DNA of 64,000 bases from JADJEK01 sp052034255 (GTDB lineage: Bacteria > Planctomycetota > B15-G4 > JADJEK01), in contig JBPOIU010000036.1 in the NCBI GenBank assembly GCA_052034255.1, positions 1 to 64,000 on the forward strand, written 5' to 3'. Numbering within the stretch: position 1 is the stretch's first letter; each line of letters opens with the position of its first letter. This document shows, piece after piece, positions 32,590 to 41,189 of the stretch. Made by a program: the position numbers and the translations under genes. The notes beneath the pieces are model-generated. The model worked only from the letters and a program-made list of their open reading frames with translations, ran no database searches and was not told where the DNA came from.

Positions 32590-35535
32590 ATGACGCGGAA
32601 CACGGAGACGAGGATGGCGGTTCGTCGGTTGACGTCGGTCTTGATCGCGGTCGCGCTGGGCGCGACGTGTGCCGTCGCGCAGAATGCCGGTGAGACCCCG
32701 CCGAAGCTCCCCGAGAACAAGCGTAAAGGCAAGATAGAGTTCGAGTTACCGTCGAAGTCGGCGGATCGGACGAAGGCGCAGCCGAGCACGCCCGCCGATC
32801 AGGTGAAGGCCGCCTTGCCCGCACTCGCGAAGTACCCGAACGTCGAGGGCCAGGAGGCGATCGAGCGCCTCGCCGTGTACGGCGCCGAGATCGCCGAGCC
32901 GGTGCGCGAAATCCTGAAAGGCCAGGAGCCGCGCGCGAAAGTCGCCGCGGCCCAGATCCTGGTGCGTCTGGCCGACCAGGAATCCGTGCCGCTGTTCGAG
33001 CCCGCGATCCGCGATCCCAAGGGTCGCAAGCAGGCGCGCCTGCTGTTCGACGCATTGGCGCGGCTCGATCCGGCGAAGGCGATGGATTTGGCGTTCGATC
33101 TCGCCGCCGGCTCCGTCGCACCGTTGCGGCCGATCGGGCTCGCGCACCTCCGCGACAAGACCGACGCGACGCACACGGCGCGCGTACGTGCGCTGCTGCA
33201 AAGCGATCAGGAAGCCACGCGCGAACAGGCGTTCCAGATCCTCGAGCGCCTCGGGGATCCGGACCTCGTCGGCGACGCGTGCGCGATGCTCGGCGAAGGC
33301 TCGGCCGCACTGTCCGAGCGCGCGCTGCGCATGGTGGTGGAGCAACGGACGCCCGAACTCGTGCGGTCGCTGAACGCCCGCGCATTCGAAGATCCGACGC
33401 GTCAAAGTTGCTGGGCACTGCTGGCGCTGGCCGAGATCGAGGAGCGTTGGGGAGAGGAACAGCTGACGCCCGCCGCGGTCGCTGTGTTGTCGCCGCGGCT
33501 GAAGTCCGCGGATCCACTGACGCGCCTGTCGGCAGCGATCGCGTTGTCGCAGCTCGGCTTCCGCAGCGACGATCCCGCGATGATCGCGTTGACCGAGGAG
33601 AAGGTGCTGCCGACGCTGGTCGAGAGCTTCCTCGGCGGGACGTACTTCAAGGACTTCTCGCCGTTGTTCGCGATGGCGCGCGCGCGGATCCGCCGCATCA
33701 CCGGCACCGATCCGAGCGCCGACCTGTCCGCGTGGAAAGCCGCGTGGACGGGGACGGGTACCGGGCCGCGCTTGCGGCGAGATCTGCCGCCGACCGCGCT
33801 CGTGGAGAACGCCGACGCGTTGACGATCCACTATCGCCGGCAGCGCATGTTCGGCGTCGGACGCGATCTGGACCTGCGATTCTCGGCCGCCGGGCTCATC
33901 GGTTCCGCGGATCCCGAAGTCGTCGCCAGCGCGCAGTTCGTCGAACCGGAGCGCATGCGCGCACTCCTCGCGGCACTCGACGCGAGCGGCGTGTTCGGGC
34001 ACGGTCGCAGCCGCAAGGCGCCGACTGCGGACGAGAAAGTACCGGCGCGCGTGCTGCGCTTCGTCGCGGGCAATCGCGAGCGGATCGTGTCCACGACCAG
34101 CGAATCCGACGAGGCCTTCGCGAAGGTCGAGGCCGCGCTCGCGCAGGTCGAGTCCGAACTGGGCTGGCAACGGTTCTTCGTCGGCGACCGCAAGGACTTC
34201 GGCGCGTTCTATCAGCGCGAGGCCGCTGGATTCGCGTCGTGCCCCGACGACGCGACGCGCGAGCGACGCTTGTTGACGGCGATGGTCGACGCTCTGCCGC
34301 GGTTGTCGGCGGAGGGCCGTCATGCGGCGGTCATGGAATTCCTGCGCCGCCCGTTGCTGCTCGCGCAACTCGATGAACCATCGATTCAGCTCGTGCTGGC
34401 CGGTCTGATCGACGAGACGATCCCGGAGGGCGCCGTCGGCTTGCTGGTGACCGCGGTGGCGCGCAAGAAGGACCCGTCGCTGTTCGCGCCGGTCGCGGGC
34501 TTCCTCGGTCACCAGTTCAACGAGACCGGCAAGTCGCTGATCGCGCTGCTGGTGCGCGAGCTCGGCACGCTGGACGTCGCGCTCCGCGACGACCGACCGC
34601 TGATCCGATTGGTCGCGGTCGAAGAAGGCGCGCGACAGAGCGCGATCGGCGCCGAAGCGTTGACCGTGCTACTCGACGACGTCGATCCGCGCGTGCGCAT
34701 GGCGGCGATCGAGGCGTTGGTGCGGAGTCGCGATGCGGCGGCGCGGGCGCGGCTGTTCGAACTCGCGCGCGGCGAGGATCGCGTGACGGCGCGCTTCGCG
34801 CTCGAAGCGCTCGGCGACGACGGAACCGGCGACGCGTTCGAGTTGCTGAAGACACATGCTCTGGGCGATGAGCCGGCGCTCGCGATCGCCGCGATCCGCG
34901 GCCTCGGCCGACGCGGCGGCGACGACGGCGTGACCGTGCTCGCCGACGTCGTCGCGAAGCAGGGCGCGACGACACAGCTCGGAGCGACGGCGCTCGAAGC
35001 GCTGTGCGCGATGCGGTCCGAACTCGGCCGCAATTGGTTGCGGGCGCGCCTGACCGGCGACGACGTCGCGCTCGCCGAGGAGTCCGCGTTGCGCCTCGGC
35101 GCGTACGGCGAGCTGGCCGCGGTGCCGGTGCTGCTGCGCATCCTCGACGCGCCGACGCGCGCGGAGCGGGCGATGGACCTGCTCGCGCAGATGCTCGTCT
35201 GCGACGGGGGTGAGCGCGGTGAGCAGTTCACGCAGCGCTACCGCGACGAGCCGAACGTGACGCCGCTCGAGTGGTTCAAGCGCGCGTTGGCGCACGAGCG
35301 CGATGAACCGGCGGGAACGCGCGCCGTTGCGGGGATCGCGGTGGCGCGCCTCGTCGAGGCGCTGACCGATCCGCGTTGGTACGTGCGCTGGAACGCGGCC
35401 AAGTTGCTCGAAGGCGCGTACGGCGTGTCGCTGGGAACGCCGTATCGCTACGCGGCCGACGAGGACGTCGCACGCATCGCACGGCGCTGGCAGGGATATC
35501 TCGCGATGGCGGCCGAGGCGGGCGCCGGAACATGA
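32590..35535 (+). CDS. Secreted HEAT-repeat protein leading the MoxR/Bat operon
   Basis: 981 residues. Signal peptide about 9-31 (AVRRLTSVLIAVALGATCAVAQ). The rest is an alpha-solenoid of HEAT-type repeats, seen as recurrent hydrophobic helix pairs with Asp-x-x-hydrophobic turns: LAKYPNVEGQEAIERLAVYG, VAAAQILVRLADQESVPLF, VDPRVRMAAIEALVRSRDAA, TARFALEALGDDGTGDAFEL-like units and GRRGGDDGVTVLADVVAKQG. Such proteins scaffold others; no enzymatic motif is seen. Its stop overlaps the moxR start by four bases (ATGA), so it is translated with the MoxR/Bat genes and probably works in the periplasm with them. GGGG precedes the ATG, and a TAGAGT box lies about 30 bases upstream. Confidence 0.78.
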   Translation: MTRNTETRMAVRRLTSVLIAVALGATCAVAQNAGETPPKLPENKRKGKIEFELPSKSADRTKAQPSTPADQVKAALPALAKYPNVEGQEAIERLAVYGAEIAEPVREILKGQEPRAKVAAAQILVRLADQESVPLFEPAIRDPKGRKQARLLFDALARLDPAKAMDLAFDLAAGSVAPLRPIGLAHLRDKTDATHTARVRALLQSDQEATREQAFQILERLGDPDLVGDACAMLGEGSAALSERALRMVVEQRTPELVRSLNARAFEDPTRQSCWALLALAEIEERWGEEQLTPAAVAVLSPRLKSADPLTRLSAAIALSQLGFRSDDPAMIALTEEKVLPTLVESFLGGTYFKDFSPLFAMARARIRRITGTDPSADLSAWKAAWTGTGTGPRLRRDLPPTALVENADALTIHYRRQRMFGVGRDLDLRFSAAGLIGSADPEVVASAQFVEPERMRALLAALDASGVFGHGRSRKAPTADEKVPARVLRFVAGNRERIVSTTSESDEAFAKVEAALAQVESELGWQRFFVGDRKDFGAFYQREAAGFASCPDDATRERRLLTAMVDALPRLSAEGRHAAVMEFLRRPLLLAQLDEPSIQLVLAGLIDETIPEGAVGLLVTAVARKKDPSLFAPVAGFLGHQFNETGKSLIALLVRELGTLDVALRDDRPLIRLVAVEEGARQSAIGAEALTVLLDDVDPRVRMAAIEALVRSRDAAARARLFELARGEDRVTARFALEALGDDGTGDAFELLKTHALGDEPALAIAAIRGLGRRGGDDGVTVLADVVAKQGATTQLGATALEALCAMRSELGRNWLRARLTGDDVALAEESALRLGAYGELAAVPVLLRILDAPTRAERAMDLLAQMLVCDGGERGEQFTQRYRDEPNVTPLEWFKRALAHERDEPAGTRAVAGIAVARLVEALTDPRWYVRWNAAKLLEGAYGVSLGTPYRYAADEDVARIARRWQGYLAMAAEAGAGT

Positions 35536-36521
35536 CGGAGATGCGCGAGCGGTCGGAGCGCGTCGAGCGCGAAGCCCAGGTCCTCGACGACGTCGTCGCC
35601 GAAGTCGGGCGCGTGCTGGTCGGTCAACGCACGCTGGTCGAGCGGCTGCTGCTCGGCCTGTTGTGCGACGGCCACGTGCTGCTCGAAGGCGTACCCGGCA
35701 TCGCGAAGACGCTCGCGGTCGAAGCTTTGGCGCGCACGCTCGCGGTGCAGTTCAAGCGCATCCAGTTCACGCCCGATCTGCTGCCTTCCGACGTGCTCGG
35801 TACACCGGTCTACCAACCGGCGAAGGGCACGTTCGAGGTGCGGCGCGGTCCGATCTTCACGAACCTGCTGCTCGCCGACGAAGTCAACCGCGCTCCGGCC
35901 AAGGTCCATGCGGCCTTGCTCGAAGCGATGGCCGAGCGCAAGGTCTCGCTGGACGGCGTCGATCATCCGCTGCCCGAACCGTTCCTCGTCCTGGCGACGC
36001 AGAACCCGATCGAGCAAGAAGGCACGTATCCGTTGCCGGAAGCCGAACTCGATCGGTTCTTCCTGAAAGTGAAGGTCGACTACCCGAGCTTCGACGAAGA
36101 GCGCGAGATCGTGGCGCGCCAGGCGACCACCGCGAAGCGACCGGAGCTGCGCGTCGTGGCGTCGGCGGAGCGCCTGCTGCAGACGCGGGCGTTGGTCGAT
36201 GCGATCTACGTCGACGATCGTTTGGTCCGCTACGCGCTGGCCATCGTGCGCGCGACGCGTGAGCCGAAGACGGCTGGCTTCGACGATCTCGCCGACGCGC
36301 TGCGGTTCGGCGCGTCGCCGCGGGCTTCGATCGCGCTGGTGCTCGCGGCAAGGGGGCATGCGTTGTTGCGCGGTCGGGCGTACGCGTCGCCCGCGGACGT
36401 CAAGGCGATCGCGCACGACGTGCTGCGCCATCGGATCCAGCCGAGTTACGCCGCCGAGGCCGAGGGGATCGACGCCGACGCGATCGTCTCCAAGTTGCTC
36501 GATCGGACCGAGATCCCGTGA
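35532..36521 (+). CDS. MoxR-family AAA+ ATPase
   Basis: 329 residues. Walker A GVPGIAKT (53-60), Walker B LLLADEVNR (112-120), sensor-1 region FLVLATQNPIEQEGTYPLPE and arginine finger region AELDRFF are standard MoxR features. MoxR ATPases act as chaperones that fold or activate proteins containing von Willebrand A domains, which fits the batA/batB VWA genes downstream. The ATG overlaps the HEAT gene stop. The next gene follows after 120 bases, the only wide gap in the operon. Confidence 0.93.
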   Translation: MTEMRERSERVEREAQVLDDVVAEVGRVLVGQRTLVERLLLGLLCDGHVLLEGVPGIAKTLAVEALARTLAVQFKRIQFTPDLLPSDVLGTPVYQPAKGTFEVRRGPIFTNLLLADEVNRAPAKVHAALLEAMAERKVSLDGVDHPLPEPFLVLATQNPIEQEGTYPLPEAELDRFFLKVKVDYPSFDEEREIVARQATTAKRPELRVVASAERLLQTRALVDAIYVDDRLVRYALAIVRATREPKTAGFDDLADALRFGASPRASIALVLAARGHALLRGRAYASPADVKAIAHDVLRHRIQPSYAAEAEGIDADAIVSKLLDRTEIP

Positions 36522-36641
36522 CCGCGACGCCCGGCCAGCGCACTGTCCGCGGCGGTTTGGCCGCGCTCGCCCGGGGACCGGCGGATCCACGCTCTGCCGC
36601 TCGCTGAACTCTCGCTCTGGCGTTACGTTGCATCCGAAACG

Positions 36642-37553
36642 ATGCCTCGCCCAAAACTCGATCCGAAGACCCTCGAGCGCGTCCGTCGCCTCGCCCTGGC
36701 GAGCCGGCGGCGGGTTTCCGCGCTGCTCTCCGGCGAGTTCCGCAGCCAGTTCCGGGGCACCGGGATGGAGTTCGAGACCGTCCGCGAATACGTCCCCGGC
36801 GACGATGTCCGCGCTCTCGATTGGAACGTGACGGCGCGACTGTCGCGGCCGTACGTGAAGCTGTTCGTCGAATCGCGCGAGCGCCCGACGTGGCTCGTCG
36901 TCGATCGCTCGGCGTCGATGGCGTTTCGTTCGGGCGAGCGGTCGAAAGCCGCGGCCGCGGCCGAACTCGCCGCCGTCCTCGCGCTGGCCGCCCGGCACAA
37001 CCGCGACCCGACCGGCCTCGTGACGTTCAAGCGCACGGTCGACACCGTGCTGGCTCCGGCCTGCCGCGCGTCGCAGTTCGAACGCATCCTGCTCGCGCTG
37101 GAAGCCGGGGAGCCGGAGGGCTCCGGATCGTTCGCCGCGGCATTCGACGTGCTCGAGCGCCGGCTGCTGCGCAAGAGCGTCGTCGTGCTGGTGTCCGATT
37201 TCCATGATCCGCCGGACGCGGCGCGCCTCGCGCGCCTTGCGCGGCGGCACGACGTCCTGGCCGCGATCGTGTTCGATCCACGGGAGCGCGTGCTCGACGG
37301 CGCGGGTTTGGTCGCGTGCGTGGATCGAGAAACCGGCGAGCGCTTCGAGCTCGATGCCGAGGATCCGCGGGAGCGCGCGGAGTTCGCCGCGCTCGCGATC
37401 ACGGAGCATGCCCATCGTCTCGCCCGCCTGCGCGCCTCCGGCGCGCGGGTCTTCGAGCTGTCGACCGAACACGACGTCGTCGAACGTCTGTTGACGTATT
37501 TCGAATCGCGGCCGCAGGGCCCCGCCGCGCAGGCTTCGGATCGACGCCGATGA
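36642..37553 (+). CDS. DUF58 protein (VWA-like, MoxR partner)
   Basis: 303 residues. The DUF58 core YVPGDDVRALDWNVTARLSRPYVK-type motif lies near residues 50-70 (GDDVRALDWNVTARL), and a VWA-like MIDAS strand follows (WLVVDRSASMAF). No membrane segment is seen, so it is cytoplasmic. DUF58 proteins occur almost always beside MoxR and Bat proteins; the cellular role is not settled. The stop overlaps the next start (ATGA). Confidence 0.9.
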   Translation: MPRPKLDPKTLERVRRLALASRRRVSALLSGEFRSQFRGTGMEFETVREYVPGDDVRALDWNVTARLSRPYVKLFVESRERPTWLVVDRSASMAFRSGERSKAAAAAELAAVLALAARHNRDPTGLVTFKRTVDTVLAPACRASQFERILLALEAGEPEGSGSFAAAFDVLERRLLRKSVVVLVSDFHDPPDAARLARLARRHDVLAAIVFDPRERVLDGAGLVACVDRETGERFELDAEDPRERAEFAALAITEHAHRLARLRASGARVFELSTEHDVVERLLTYFESRPQGPAAQASDRRR

Positions 37554-38407
37554 TCAGCGCGCTCTGGATCGCCCTCGCGATGGTGCAAGACGACGGCGCT
37601 CTGACGTGGCGGGTGACGCCGGCGACGCCGCGTGTCGGTGACCAGATCGTGCTCGAAGGCTTGCTGGAGCCGACGCCGCGCGCGGACGTTTCGGTCGAGG
37701 ATGCCGGCGCCGCGCCTGGACTGGTCGAATCGAGTGGGTTCGAGTTCCGCCGCGACGGCACGCGGCTGATCCTGACGCGCAGCTACGTCGCGGCAGCGAG
37801 TGGCGAAGTCGAACTACCCCGCACGATCGTTCGCAGCGGCGCGGCGCGCTGGAGCGCGAAACCGGCCCGTCTCGACGTCGATCCGGTCGATCCGGGTCGC
37901 GCGGGGCGCGAACTCGTGGATCCGCTGCAGCCGATCGCGCTGCATGCTCCGTCGTCGTGGCGCGTGCCCGCCGCAGGGCTCGCGTTCGTCGTCGTGATCG
38001 GATGGCTGTTGTGGCGCGGTTCCGTCGCGGCGAAGCGCGACCGGCAGCGCGCGCTGCGGCTGGAGCCGCCGGCGCCTTCCGCGCAGACGTTCACGGAGCG
38101 GCTCGACGCGATCGCCGCCGCGTTCGCCGTGCGCGCGGTTTCGCTGCGCGCGACCGCCGATGCTCTGCGCGACCTCCTGCGCGACGTCCTCGCGGTTCGC
38201 GTCGGCGAGCCCGCTCGGGCGCGCACGAGCGCCGAACTCGATGCGCTGGTCGAAGCCGCCGGCTCCGACGCGGAGTTCTGCCGCGCGATCTTCGCCGCGG
38301 TCGAGGAGCAGTGCTACGGCAACCGAGCGGCCGGGGATGAGGACGACGTCTCCCGTTGGCTGGACGCGACGCGCCGATGGCTCACCACCCCGCGAGGCGC
38401 CGCATGA
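37550..38407 (+). CDS. Membrane protein in the MoxR/Bat operon, unknown family
   Basis: 285 residues. A short hydrophobic N-terminus (MISALWIALAMV) may be a signal. Residues ~18-135 form a beta-sandwich-like outer domain (WRVTPATPRVGDQIVLEGLL, RDGTRLILTRSYVAAASGEV), then one membrane helix near 140-160 (AAGLAFVVVIGWLLWRGSV) and a helical cytoplasmic tail. The layout recalls a short BatD-like protein (DUF4381/Bat-type). It overlaps the DUF58 stop and the batA start by four bases each. It probably forms part of the Bat membrane complex. Confidence 0.6.
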   Translation: MISALWIALAMVQDDGALTWRVTPATPRVGDQIVLEGLLEPTPRADVSVEDAGAAPGLVESSGFEFRRDGTRLILTRSYVAAASGEVELPRTIVRSGAARWSAKPARLDVDPVDPGRAGRELVDPLQPIALHAPSSWRVPAAGLAFVVVIGWLLWRGSVAAKRDRQRALRLEPPAPSAQTFTERLDAIAAAFAVRAVSLRATADALRDLLRDVLAVRVGEPARARTSAELDALVEAAGSDAEFCRAIFAAVEEQCYGNRAAGDEDDVSRWLDATRRWLTTPRGAA

Positions 38408-39324
38408 GCTTCGCCGCGCCGTGGTGGGGACTGCTGTTGCTGGTGTGGGCGTGGGTCGAATGGCGCAAGCCCGCGGCGTCGCGACTCGAGTTCCCCCGCG
38501 CTTGCATCGCGCGCGCGATCACGCCGTCATGGCGACGCCGCCTCGCTCCGCTGCCCACCATGCTCGTGCGCATCGCGATCGTGAGCGCGGTGCTGGCATT
38601 GGCGAAGCCGCGAGTCGCGATCGGCGAAGACGTCGAATCACGCTCCGGCGTGGACTTGATGCTCGTGCTCGACGTCTCGTCGACGATGCGGTCCCGTGGC
38701 TCGTTCGACGCGCCGCGGTTCGAAGTGGTGCGTCGCGTCGTCGACCGCTTCGTGGCCGATCGGCGCGACGATCGCATCGGGCTGATGACGTTCGCTCGGT
38801 TCACGCGGTTGATCTGCCCGTTGACCGACGACCATCGCGCATTGGCACAACGGCTGGAACGGATCGCGCCGGTCGCCGAGAACTCGGCCGAGGACCTGAC
38901 GGCCCTCGGAGTCGCGCTGGCGACGGCGGTCACGCGCCTGCGCGCGGACGATGGCCGGACGAAGGTCGTCGTGCTGTTGACCGATGGCCTGAACAACGTC
39001 GGCGACGTCGAACCGCAACAGGCGGCCGCATTCGCGAAGGCGCACGGGGTCCGGGTCCACACCGTGTTGGCCGGAACCGGCCGCGCGGCGGCGCGGCAGT
39101 TGGAGGCGATCGCGGAAGCCACCGGCGGCAGCGCACATGCCGCCGCTGATCCGAGAGCGTTGGAGCGCGTGTACGAGCAGATCGACGTGATCGAGAAGCG
39201 CGCCAGCGACGTTCGGCGTTATCCCGTGTTCGTCGAGGCGACGTCCGCGTGCGCTGCGCTCGCGGGAGTGCTGTTGGCACTCGCCGTGATGCTCGACGGC
39301 GTGTGGATGCGGAGGGCGCCGTGA
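38404..39324 (+). CDS. BatA-like VWA membrane protein
   Basis: 306 residues. Membrane helices flank a periplasmic VWA domain: an N-terminal helix (WWGLLLLVWAWVEW), a second at about 52-68, and a C-terminal one (AALAGVLLALAVMLDGVW). The metal-ion site is DVSST (D90, S92, T94), followed by a Thr region (SAEDLTALGVAL) and the Asp strand VVVLLTDGLNNVGD. This matches BatA (aerotolerance-operon) architecture. It overlaps both neighbours by four bases. Confidence 0.88.
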   Translation: MSFAAPWWGLLLLVWAWVEWRKPAASRLEFPRACIARAITPSWRRRLAPLPTMLVRIAIVSAVLALAKPRVAIGEDVESRSGVDLMLVLDVSSTMRSRGSFDAPRFEVVRRVVDRFVADRRDDRIGLMTFARFTRLICPLTDDHRALAQRLERIAPVAENSAEDLTALGVALATAVTRLRADDGRTKVVVLLTDGLNNVGDVEPQQAAAFAKAHGVRVHTVLAGTGRAAARQLEAIAEATGGSAHAAADPRALERVYEQIDVIEKRASDVRRYPVFVEATSACAALAGVLLALAVMLDGVWMRRAP

Positions 39325-41189
39325 GCTTCGCGACACCGCTTTGGCTGCTGCTGGTGGTGGTGGCGCTCGGGCTATGCGCCGGCCTCTACGCGTGGCGCAT
39401 GCGGCGCGCGGCCGCGGTCGCGGCGTTCACCGCGCGGGCCGGGCGCGACGTCGCATGGCTGCGGCGCTCCGTTGCGCTGCTCTGCGCTGCCGCGTGCTTC
39501 GCCGTCGCGGCGGCGGGACCGCAATGGGGTCGAGGCTTCGTGCAGACGCCGGCGCGTGGGCTCGACGTCGTCGCGGTGCTGGACGCTTCGCGATCGATGC
39601 GGGCGCGCGACGTGGGTCCGAGTCGTCTGGAGCGGGCGTGGTCGGAACTCGACGCGTTGGCCGATGCGCGCGGACCTTGGCGTCTCGGCCTGGTGCGTTT
39701 CCGCGGGGACGCGGAGGTCGTGAGTCCGCTGACCGAGGATCATGCCAGCGTCGCGGCGCTCGCGCGGGAGACCGATCCGGAATCGGTTCCCGGGGCCGGC
39801 AGTGGACTCGCGCGCGGCGTGCGCGCGGCGTTGGACGTATTCGGGACCGAAGGCGCGCGTCGCCGCGTGGTGTTGGTGTTGAGCGACGGCGAGGCGCAGG
39901 AGGACGACGACCTCGCGAGTGTCACGGCGGCGGCGCGCGCGCGCGGCGTGGTCGTGCTCGGGGTCGTGATCGGGACCACCGCGGGAGCCACCGTGCCGTC
40001 GGACGATACGCCGGACGCGGCGCCGTTGCGGGACGCGCAAGGCGAAGTCGTCACATCGCGCGCGCGGCGCCAGGCGCTCGACGCGCTGGCGTCGGGGACG
40101 AACGGTCGCGTGGTCGAGCTCGCGGCCGACGCGTTCGCGATGCAGCGGCTGATCGACGACGAGCTGCGCTCGCGGATGCCGACGGCCGATGGCTTCGCGC
40201 GCGAATGGCGCTCGATCGATCGTTCGGCCGGGTTCGTCGCTCTCGGCTTGCTGCTCGCCACGCCGTGGTGGGCCGCGTTGGCGAGGATGGCCCTCGTACG
40301 CGGGGCGTTGCGTTGGATGCGCTCACGACGTTGGCGCCTTGGGCGTTCGTTCCCCGGGCGGCGCGGCCTGCGCGCGGCGGCCGGCATCGCGCTGCTGAGC
40401 TGCGTGCCGTGGCTGTTGTCCGCGACCGATCCCGACGAACTCGCGCGGCGTGCGGACGCCGCGTTCGCACGCAACGCTCCGGGGGACGCGGTAGAGCCAT
40501 TGACCGCATTGGCGGAGCTGCGGCCCGACGACGTGCGCGTGGCGTTCGCCCTCGGCTTGGCGCAGTTGCGCTCCGGCGCCTGGCCCGCGGCGTGCGCGTC
40601 CTTCGAACGCGCTGCGCACTCGACGAATGCGGTGGAGCGTGCCGCGGCGCGGCACGGTCTCGCGCTGGCGCTCGCGAAGCAGGCTCGATTCGAAGAAGCG
40701 CGCGGGGGTGAGCGACTCGCCGTCGCGCAAGATCTGCTCGTCCACGCGCGGTCGGCGCTGGTGGCGGGGCTCGCCGACGGCGCCGACGACGCGATGCGTT
40801 CGAATCTCGACGTGGTGTCGTATTGGCTCGAGCGTGTGCGCGCGCAGCGCGAAGCCGCCGCGCCCTCGGGCGCGGGAAACGCTCCAGGGGCGACGAATCC
40901 GCCCGACACCGATTCGTCCGCGACCGCGAACGACGGTGCGGGCGGAACGCGCGGAGACGGCGCGGGAACACCGGCGGCGGGCAGCGGCGCCGCAGCCGGA
41001 CGAGACGAAGCGTCGGCCGCCGCGCCAGGCGCCGTCGACGAGACGGGGTCGTCGCCGCGGTTGCCCGGCGGGATGTTCCGTGCCGAAGCCGAGTCGATCG
41101 CCGACGTCGTGCGCCGCTTCGAGCGCGAGCGCCGCGCATTCGACCGCGCGAGCGCGGCCGCGAACGCGCGCGGAGGGAACGACTGGTGA
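39321..41189 (+). CDS. BatB-like VWA protein fused to a TPR (BatC-like) region
   Basis: 622 residues, GTG start overlapping batA (GTGA). Two N-terminal membrane helices precede a VWA domain with MIDAS DASRS (D88, S90, S92) and the strand RRVVLVLSDGEAQEDDD. Two more helices follow (about 305-325 and 350-370). Residues ~375-500 contain TPR-like pairs (LARRADAAFARNAPGDAVEP, ACASFERAAHSTNAVERAAA), which in other bacteria belong to the separate protein BatC. Then comes a Gly/Ala/Ser/Pro-rich disordered stretch (~505-575) and a short helix. It reads as a natural BatB-BatC fusion in the periplasm/membrane. Confidence 0.85.
   Translation: MSFATPLWLLLVVVALGLCAGLYAWRMRRAAAVAAFTARAGRDVAWLRRSVALLCAAACFAVAAAGPQWGRGFVQTPARGLDVVAVLDASRSMRARDVGPSRLERAWSELDALADARGPWRLGLVRFRGDAEVVSPLTEDHASVAALARETDPESVPGAGSGLARGVRAALDVFGTEGARRRVVLVLSDGEAQEDDDLASVTAAARARGVVVLGVVIGTTAGATVPSDDTPDAAPLRDAQGEVVTSRARRQALDALASGTNGRVVELAADAFAMQRLIDDELRSRMPTADGFAREWRSIDRSAGFVALGLLLATPWWAALARMALVRGALRWMRSRRWRLGRSFPGRRGLRAAAGIALLSCVPWLLSATDPDELARRADAAFARNAPGDAVEPLTALAELRPDDVRVAFALGLAQLRSGAWPAACASFERAAHSTNAVERAAARHGLALALAKQARFEEARGGERLAVAQDLLVHARSALVAGLADGADDAMRSNLDVVSYWLERVRAQREAAAPSGAGNAPGATNPPDTDSSATANDGAGGTRGDGAGTPAAGSGAAAGRDEASAAAPGAVDETGSSPRLPGGMFRAEAESIADVVRRFERERRAFDRASAAANARGGNDW

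Noticed and set aside
36522..36641. Small frame starting GTGA over the moxR stop
   Set aside because: It would give only about 30 residues without hydrophobic or conserved character; the gap is better read as untranslated.
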